This document shows positions 54,901 through 64,000 of a DNA stretch of 64,000 nucleotides, in pieces. The translations under genes and the position numbers were made by a program. The stretch's first letter is position 1; the number at the start of each line of letters is the position of its first letter. The notes under the pieces are model-generated. The model was not told the DNA's origin. It worked only from the letters and a program-made list of their open reading frames with translations, and did no database searches. Source of the DNA: Sphaerolaimus hirsutus (taxonomy: Eukaryota; Nematoda; Chromadorea; Monhysterida; Sphaerolaimidae); NCBI GenBank assembly GCA_964036195.1, contig OZ038453.1, positions 30,012,997-30,076,996 of the forward strand, given 5' to 3'.

Positions 54901-57900
54901 AATCTGACTATGGAAATCTGACTATGGAAATCTGACTGTGGAAATCTGACTATGGAAATTTGACTGTGGAAATTGACTGTGGAAATCTGACTGTGGAAAT
55001 CTGACTGTGGAAATCTGACTGTGGAAATCTGACTGTGGAAATTTGGCTGTGGAAATTGACTGTGGAAATCTGACTGTGGAAATTGACTGTGGAAATTGAC
55101 TGTGAAAATCTGACTGTGGAAATTTGACTGTGGAAATTTGACTGTGGAAATCTGACTGTGGAAATCTGACTATGGAAATCTGACTGTGGAAATCTGACTA
55201 TGGAAATTTGACTGTGGAAATTGACTGTGGAAATCTGACTGTGGAAATCTGACTGTGGAAATTTGACTGTGGAAATTGACTGTGGAAATTTTACTGTGGA
55301 AATTGACTGTGGAAATCTGACTGTGGAAATCTGACTGTGGAAATCTGACTGTGGAAATCTGTTTATGGAAATCTGACTGTGGAAATCTGACTATGGAAAT
55401 TTGACTGTGGAAATTGACTGTGGAAATCTGACTGTGGAAATCTGACTGTGGAAATCTGACTGTGGAAATCTGACTGTGGAAATTTGACTGTGGAAATATG
55501 ACTGTGGAAATCTGACTATGGAAATCTGACTGTGGAAATTGACTGTGGAAATTTGACTGTGGAAATTGACTGTGGAAATCTGACTGTGGAAATCTGACTA
55601 TGGAAATTGACTGTGGAAATCTGACTGTGGAAATCTGCCTATGGAAATCTGACTGTGGAAATCTGACTATGGAAATTTGACTGTGGAAATTGACTGTGGA
55701 AATTGACTGTGGAAATTGACTGTGGAAATCTGACTGTGGAAATGTGACTGTAGAAATCTGACTGTGGAAATCTGACTGTGGAAATCTGACTATGAAACTT
55801 TGACTGTGTAAATTGACTGTGGAAATCTGACTGTGGAAATCGGACTGTGGAAATCTGACTATGGAAATCTGACTATGGAAATCTGACTGTGGAAATCTGA
55901 CTATGGAAATTTGACTGTGGAAATTGACTGTGGAAATCTGACTGTGGAAATCTGACTGTGGAAATCTGACTGTAGAAATCTGACTGTGGAAATCTGACTG
56001 TGGAAATTGACTGTGGAAATTGACTGTGGAAATTGACTGTGGAAATCTGACTGTGGAAATGTGACTGTAGAAATCTGACTGTGGAAATCTGACTGTGGAA
56101 ATCTGACTATGAAACTTTGACTGTGTAAATTGACTGTGGAAATCTGACTGTGGAAATCGGACTGTGGAAATCTGACTATGGAAATCTGACTATGGAAATC
56201 TGACTGTGGAAATCTGACTATGGAAATTTGACTGTGGAAATTGACTGTGGAAATTGACTGTGGAAATCTGACTGTGGAAATGTGACTGTGGAAATCTGAC
56301 TGTAGAAATCTGACTATGGAAATTTGACTGTGGAAATTGACTGTGGAAATTGACTGTGGAAATTGACTGTGGAAATCTGACTGTGGAAATGTGACTGTAG
56401 AAATCTGACTGTGGAAATCTGACTGTGGAAATCTGACTATGAAACTTTGACTGTGTAAATTGACTGTGGAAATCTGACTGTGGAAATCGGACTGTGGAAA
56501 TCTGACTATGGAAATCTGACTATGGAAATCTGACTGTGGAAATCTGACTATGGAAATTTGACTGTGGAAATTGACTGTGGAAATTGACTGTGGAAATCTG
56601 ACTGTGGAAATGTGACTGTAGAAATCTGACTGTGGAAATCTGACTGTGGAAATCTGACTATGAAACTTTGACTGTGTAAATTGACTGTGGAAATCTGACT
56701 GTGGAAATCGGACTGTGGAAATCTGACTATGGAAATCTGACTATGGAAATCTGACTGTGGAAATCTGACTATGGAAATTTGACTGTGGAAATTGACTGTG
56801 GAAATCTGACTGTGGAAATCTGACTATGGAAATCTGACTGTGGAAATCTGACTATGGAAATTTGACTGTGGAAATTGACTGTGGAAATCTGACTGTGGAA
56901 ATCTGACTGTGGAAATCTGACTGTGGAAATCTGACTGTAGAAATCTGACTATGGAAATTTGACTGTGGAAATTGACTGTGGAAATTGACTGTGGAAATTG
57001 ACTGTGGAAATCTGACTGTGGAAATGTGACTGTAGAAATCTGACTGTGGAAATCTGACTGTGGAAATCTGACTATGAAACTTTGACTGTGTAAATTGACT
57101 GTGGAAATCTGACTGTGGAAATCGGACTGTGGAAATCTGACTATGGAAATCTGACTATGGAAATCTGACTGTGGAAATCTGACTATGGAAATTTGACTGT
57201 GGAAATTGACTGTGGAAATTGACTGTGGAAATCTGACTGTGGAAATGTGACTGTAGAAATCTGACTGTGGAAATCTGACTGTGGAAATCTGACTATGAAA
57301 CTTTGACTGTGTAAATTGACTGTGGAAATCTGACTGTGGAAATCGGACTGTGGAAATCTGACTATGGAAATCTGACTATGGAAATCTGACTGTGGAAATC
57401 TGACTATGGAAATTTGACTGTGGAAATTGACTGTGGAAATCTGACTGTGGAAATCTGACTATGGAAATCTGACTGTGGAAATCTGACTATGGAAATTTGA
57501 CTGTGGAAATTGACTGTGGAAATCTGACTGTGGAAATCTGACTGTGGAAATCTGACTGTGGAAATCTGACTGTGGAAATTTGGCTGTGGAAATTGACTGT
57601 GGAAATCTGACTGTGGAAATCTGACTGTGGAAATCTGACTGTGGAAATCTGACTGTGGAAATTTGACTGTGGAAATCTGACTGTGGAAATCTGACTATGG
57701 AAATCTGACTGTGGAAATTTACTGTGGAAATTTGACTGTGGAAATTGACTGTGGAAATCTGACTGTGGAAATCTGACTATGGAAATTGACTGTGGAAATC
57801 TGACTGTGGAAATCTGACTATGGAAATTGACTGTGGAAATCTGACTGTGGAAATCTGCCTATGGAAATCTGACTGTGGAAATCTGACTATGGAAATTTGA

Positions 57901-60900
57901 CTGTGGAAATTGACTGTGGAAATTGACTGTGGAAATTGACTGTGGAAATCTGACTGTGGAAATGTGACTGTAGAAATCTGACTGTGGAAATCTGACTGTG
58001 GAAATCTGACTATGAAACTTTGACTGTGTAAATTGACTGTGGAAATCTGACTGTGGAAATCGGACTGTGGAAATCTGACTATGGAAATCTGACTATGGAA
58101 ATCTGACTGTGGAAATCTGACTATGGAAATTTGACTGTGGAAATTGACTGTGGAAATCTGACTGTGGAAATCTGACTGTGGAAATCTGACTGTGGAAATC
58201 TGACTGTGGAAATTTGGCTGTGGAAATTGACTGTGGAAATCTGACTGTGGAAATTGACTGTGGAAATTGACTGTGGAAATCTGACTATGGAAATCTGACT
58301 GTGGAAATTTGACTGTGGAAATCTGACTGTGGAAATCTGACTATGGAAATCTGACTGTGGAAATCTGACTATGGAAATTTGACTGTGGAAATTGACTGTG
58401 GAAATCTGACTGTGGAAATCTGACTGTGGAAATTTGACTGTGGAAATTGACTGTGGAAATTTGACTGTGGAAATTGACTGTGGAAATCTGACTGTGGAAA
58501 TCTGACTGTGGAAATCTGACTGTGGAAATCTGTTTATGGAAATCTGACTGTGGAAATCTGACTATGGAAATTTGACTGTGGAAATTGACTGTGGAAATCT
58601 GACTGTGGAAATCTGACTGTGGAAATCTGACTGTGGAAATCTGACTGTGGAAATTTGACTGTGGAAATCTGACTGTGGAAATCTGACTATGGAAATCTGA
58701 CTGTGGAAATTGACTGTGGAAATTTGACTGTGGAAATTGACTGTGGAAATCTGACTGTGGAAATCTGACTATGGAAATTGACTGTGGAAATCTGACTGTG
58801 GAAATCTGCCTATGGAAATCTGACTGTGGAAATCTGACTATGGAAATTTGACTGTGGAAATTGACTGTGGAAATTGACTGTGGAAATTGACTGTGGAAAT
58901 CTGACTGTGGAAATGTGACTGTAGAAATCTGACTGTGGAAATCTGACTGTGGAAATCTGACTATGAAACTTTGACTGTGTAAATTGACTGTGGAAATCTG
59001 ACTGTGGAAATCGGACTGTGGAAATCTGACTATGGAAATCTGACTATGAAACTTTGACTGTGTAAATTGACTGTGGAAATCTGACTGTGGAAATCGGACT
59101 GTGGAAATCTGACTATGGAAATCTGACTATGGAAATCTGACTGTGGAAATCTGACTATGGAAATTTGACTGTGGAAATTGACTGTGGAAATCTGACTATG
59201 GAAATTTGACTGTGGAAATTGACTGTGGAAATTGACTGTGGAAATTGACTGTGGAAATCTGACTGTGGAAATGTGACTGTAGAAATCTGACTGTGGAAAT
59301 CTGACTATGGAAATTGACTGTGGAAATCTGACTGTGGAAATTGACTGTGGAAATTGACTGTGGAAATCTGACTATGGAAATCTGACTGTGGAAATTTGAC
59401 TGTGGAAATCTGACTGTGTAAATCTGACTATGGAAATCTGACTGTGGAAATCTGACTATGGAAATTTGACTGTGGAAATTGACTGTGGAAATCTGACTGT
59501 GGAAATCTGACTGTGGAAATTTGACTGTGGAAATTGACTGTGGAAATTTGACTGTGGAAATTGACTGTGGAAATCTGACTGTGGAAATCTGACTGTGGAA
59601 ATCTGACTGTGGAAATCTGTTTATGGAAATCTGACTGTGGAAATCTGACTATGGAAATTTGACTGTGGAAATTGACTGTGGAAATCTGACTGTGGAAATC
59701 TGACTGTGGAAATCTGACTGTGGAAATCTGACTGTGGAAATTTGACTGTGGAAATCTGACTGTGGAAATCTGACTATGGAAATCTGACTGTGGAAATTGA
59801 CTGTGGAAATTTGACTGTGGAAATTGACTGTGGAAATCTGACTGTGGAAATCTGACTATGGAAATTGACTGTGGAAATCTGACTGTGGAAATCTGCCTAT
59901 GGAAATCTGACTGTGGAAATCTGACTATGGAAATTTGACTGTGGAAATTGACTGTGGAAATTGACTGTGGAAATTGACTGTGGAAATCTGACTGTGGAAA
60001 TGTGACTGTAGAAATCTGACTGTGGAAATCTGACTGTGGAAATCTGACTATGAAACTTTGACTGTGTAAATTGACTGTGGAAATCTGACTGTGGAAATCG
60101 GACTGTGGAAATCTGACTATGGAAATCTGACTATGAAACTTTGACTGTGTAAATTGACTGTGGAAATCTGACTGTGGAAATCGGACTGTGGAAATCTGAC
60201 TATGGAAATCTGACTATGGAAATCTGACTGTGGAAATCTGACTATGGAAATTTGACTGTGGAAATTGACTGTGGAAATCTGACTATGGAAATTTGACTGT
60301 GGAAATTGACTGTGGAAATTGACTGTGGAAATTGACTGTGGAAATCTGACTGTGGAAATGTGACTGTAGAAATCTGACTGTGGAAATCTGACTGTGGAAA
60401 TCTGACTATGAAACTTTGACTGTGTAAATTGACTGTGGAAATCTGACTGTGGAAATCGGACTGTGGAAATCTGACTGTGGAAATCTGACTATGAAACTTT
60501 GACTGTGTAAATTGACTGTGGAAATCTGACTGTGGAAATCTGACTGTGGAAATCTGACTGTGGAAATCTGACTGTGGAAATTTGGCTGTGGAAATTGACT
60601 GTGGAAATCTGACTGTGGAAATTGACTGTGGAAATTGACTGTGGAAATCTGACTATGGAAATCTGACTGTGGAAATTTGACTGTGGAAATCTGACTGTGT
60701 AAATCTGACTATGGAAATCTGACTGTGGAAATCTGACTATGGAAATTTGACTGTGGAAATTGACTGTGGAAATCTGACTGTGGAAATCTGACTGTGGAAA
60801 TTTGACTGTGGAAATTGACTGTGGAAATTTGACTGTGGAAATTGACTGTGGAAATCTGACTGTGGAAATCTGACTGTGGAAATCTGACTGTGGAAATCTG

Positions 60901-63900
60901 TTTATGGAAATCTGACTGTGGAAATCTGACTATGGAAATTTGACTGTGGAAATTGACTGTGGAAATCTGACTGTGGAAATCTGACTGTGGAAATCTGACT
61001 GTGGAAATCTGACTGTGGAAATTTGACTGTGGAAATCTGACTGTGGAAATCTGACTATGGAAATCTGACTGTGGAAATTGACTGTGGAAATTTGACTGTG
61101 GAAATTGACTGTGGAAATCTGACTGTGGAAATCTGACTATGGAAATTGACAGTGGAAATCTGACTGTGGAAATCTGCCTATGGAAATCTGACTGTGGAAA
61201 TCTGACTATGGAAATTTGACTGTGGAAATTGACTGTGGAAATTGACTGTGGAAATTGACTGTGGAAATCTGACTGTGGAAATGTGACTGTAGAAATCTGA
61301 CTGTGGAAATCTGACTGTGGAAATCTGACTATGAAACTTTGACTGTGTAAATTGACTGTGGAAATCTGACTGTGGAAATCGGACTGTGGAAATCTGACTA
61401 TGGAAATCTGACTATGGAAATCTGACTGTGGAAATCTGACTATGGAAATTTGACTGTGGAAATTGACTGTGGAAATCTGACTGTGGAAATCTGACTGTGG
61501 AAATCTGACTGTGGAAATCTGACTGTGGAAATTTGGCTGTGGAAATTGACTGTGGAAATCTGACTGTGGAAATTGACTGTGGAAATTGACTGTGGAAATC
61601 TGACTATGGAAATCTGACTGTGGAAATTTGACTGTGGAAATCTGACTGTGGAAACCTGACTATGGAAATCTGACTGTGGAAATCTGACTATGGAAATTTG
61701 ACTGTGGAAATTGACTGTGGAAATCTGACTGTGGAAATCTGACTGTGGAAATCTGACTGTGGAAATCTGACTGTGGAAATTTGGCTGTGGAAATTGACTG
61801 TGGAAATCTGACTATGGAAATTTGACTGTGGAAATTGACTGTGGAAATCTGACTATGGAAATCTGACTGTGGAAATTTGACTGTGGAAATCTGACTGTGG
61901 AAATCTGACTGTGGAAATCTGACTATGGAAATTGACTGTGGAAATCTGACTGTGGAAATCTGACTGTGGAAATCTGACTGTGGAAATCTGACTGTGGAAA
62001 TCTGACTATGGAAATCTGACTATGGAAATCTGACTGTGGAAATCTGACTATGGAAATTTGACTGTGGAAATTGACTGTGGAAATTTGACTGTGGAAATTG
62101 ACTGTGGAAATCTGACTGTGGAAATCTGACTGTGGAAATCTGACTGTGGAAATCTGTTTATGGAAATCTGACTGTGGAAATCTGACTATGGAAATTTGAC
62201 TGTGGAAATTGACTGTGGAAATCTGACTGTGGAAATCTGATTGTGGAAATCTGACTGTGGAAATCTGACTGTGGAAATCTGACTATGGAAATCTGACTAT
62301 GGAAATCTGACTATGGAAATTTGACTATGGAAATTGACTGTCTAAATCTGACTGTGGAAATCTGACTGTGGAAATCTGACTGTGAAAATTGACTGTGGAA
62401 ATCTGACTATGGAAATCTGACTGTGGAAATCTGACTATGGAAATTTGACTGTGGAAATATGACTGTGGAAATTTGACTGTTGAAATTGACTGTTGAAATC
62501 TGACTGTGGAAATCTGACTATGGAAATTGACTGTGGAAATCTGACTGTGGAAATCTGCCTATGGAAATCTGACTGTGGAAATCTGACTATGGAAATTTGA
62601 CTGTGAAAATTGACTGTGGAAATCTGACTATGGAAATCTGACTGTGGAAATTTGACTGTGGAAATTGACTGTGGAAATCTGACTGTGGAAATCTGACTAT
62701 GGAAATTGACTGTGGAAATCTGACTGTGGAAATCTGACTATGGAAATCTGACTGTGGAAATCTGACTGTGGAAATCTGACTATGGAAATCTGAGTATGGA
62801 AATCTGACTGTGGAAATCTGACTATGGAAATTTGACTGTGGAAATTGACTGTGGAAATTTGACTGTGGAAATTGACTGTGGAAATCTGACTGTGGAAATC
62901 TGACTGTGGAAATCTGACTGTGGAAATCTGACTATGGAAATTTGACTGTGGAAATTGACTGTGGAAATCTGACTGTGGAAATCTGACTGTGGAAATCTGA
63001 CTATGGAAATCTGACTATGGAAATCTGACTGTGGAAATCTGACTATGGAAATTTGACTGTGGAAATTGACTGTGGAAATTTGACTGTGGAAATTGACTGT
63101 GGAAATCTGACTGTGGAAATCTGACTGTGGAAATCTGACTGTGGAAATCTGTTTATGGAAATCTGACTGTGGAAATCTGACTATGGAAATTTGACTGTGG
63201 AAATTGACTGTGGAAATCTGACTGTGGAAATCTGATTGTGGAAATCTGACTGTGGAAATCTGACTGTGGAAATCTGACTATGGAAATCTGACTATGGAAA
63301 TCTGACTATGGAAATTTGACTATGGAAATTGACTGTCTAAATCTGACTGTGGAAATCTGACTGTGGAAATCTGACTGTGAAAATTGACTGTGGAAATCTG
63401 ACTATGGAAATCTGACTGTGGAAATCTGACTATGGAAATTTGACTGTGGAAATATGACTGTGGAAATTTGACTGTTGAAATTGACTGTTGAAATCTGACT
63501 GTGGAAATCTGACTATGGAAATTGACTGTGGAAATCTGACTGTGGAAATCTGCCTATGGAAATCTGACTGTGGAAATCTGACTATGGAAATTTGACTGTG
63601 AAAATTGACTGTGGAAATCTGACTATGGAAATCTGACTGTGGAAATTTGACTGTGGAAATTGACTGTGGAAATCTGACTGTGGAAATCTGACTATGGAAA
63701 TTGACTGTGGAAATCTGACTGTGGAAATCTGACTATGGAAATCTGACTGTGGAAATCTGACTGTGGAAATCTGACTATGGAAATCTGAGTATGGAAATCT
63801 GACTGTGGAAATCTGACTATGGAAATTTGACTGTGGAAATTGACTGTGGAAATTTGACTGTGGAAATTGACTGTGGAAATCTGACTGTGGAAATCTGACT

Positions 63901-64000
63901 GTGGAAATCTGACTGTGGAAATCTGACTGTGGAAATCTGACTATGGAAATTTGACTGTGGAAATTGACTGTGGAAATCTGACTGTGGAAATCTGACTGTG
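51935..64000. repeat. GACTGTGGAAAT satellite array, over 12 kb, runs off window
   Basis: Consists of 14-bp GACTGTGGAAATCT and 13-bp GACTGTGGAAATT units, with a GACTATGG variant and rarer marker variants (CTGTTTATGG, CTGCCTATGG, ATGAAACTTTGACTGTGTAA, CTGTCTAAAT). Markers repeat at fixed spacing: 951 bp (54840 to 55791; 58011 to 58962), 1087 bp (58962/59045 to 60049/60132) and 995 bp (62241 to 63236; 62341 to 63336; 62791 to 63786). No gene is seen anywhere in it. Confidence 0.97.

Overview
The window is AT-rich animal (metazoan, probably invertebrate) nuclear DNA made mostly of mobile elements. Three things point to this: an intact BEL/Pao LTR retrotransposon, dense nested hAT-like and Tc1/mariner-like miniature elements (MITEs), and a minus-strand gene of extracellular CUB modules cut by very long introns. 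I cannot name the species.

Host gene. Ten short minus-strand blocks between 43284 and 5639 have acceptor and donor signals, and their intron phases fit end to end. In transcript order they are 43284-43062, 42336-42209, 41087-40957, 37175-37066, 35915-35782, 31320-31249, 29078-28928, 11456-11314, 6055-6027 and 5782-5639. The first eight give three CUB domains. The last two are weaker and of unknown domain. The gene has no visible first or last exon here and probably runs past the part I can read.

Provirus. A BEL/Pao element occupies 14956-27510. It has 1292-bp LTRs with 3 differences, a 5-bp target duplication (ACGTA), a tRNA-Ser-type primer binding site, and one 2900-codon ORF covering gag, protease, RT, RNase H, integrase and an envelope-like region. 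It lies inside a hAT-like MITE, in a 17.5-kb intron of the CUB gene, antisense to that gene.

Mobile families (my labels, named by terminal repeat). hAT-like with 8-bp duplications: A (CATAGGCGGCG), B (CAGAGTTGTTAAAA), C (TAGCATTGAAAA), H (TAGGGTGTCAA; one copy keeps a broken hAT transposase C-terminus), I (TAGGGCTCGAAC), and long hairpins at 8720-9661 and 13345-14707. Tc1/mariner-like with TA duplications: G (CCGTATTT...) and D (CAGGGTGGTGCA). There is one Harbinger-like copy (TTA duplication) and one family P (CAGGGGCCAGTT) that sits at exon edges. Many are nested up to four deep, and the duplications let the order of insertion be read.

Satellite. From 49986 to the window end lies an array of 13-14-bp units (GACTGTGGAAATCT and variants) with higher-order periods of 951, 1087 and 995 bp. 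A 1.49-kb decayed piece of the BEL envelope-like region is embedded near its left edge (about 50449-51934). Other simple repeats are about 600 bp of (AC)n at 33005-33604, two (AT)n tracts, and a 168-bp tandem repeat at 34495-35475.
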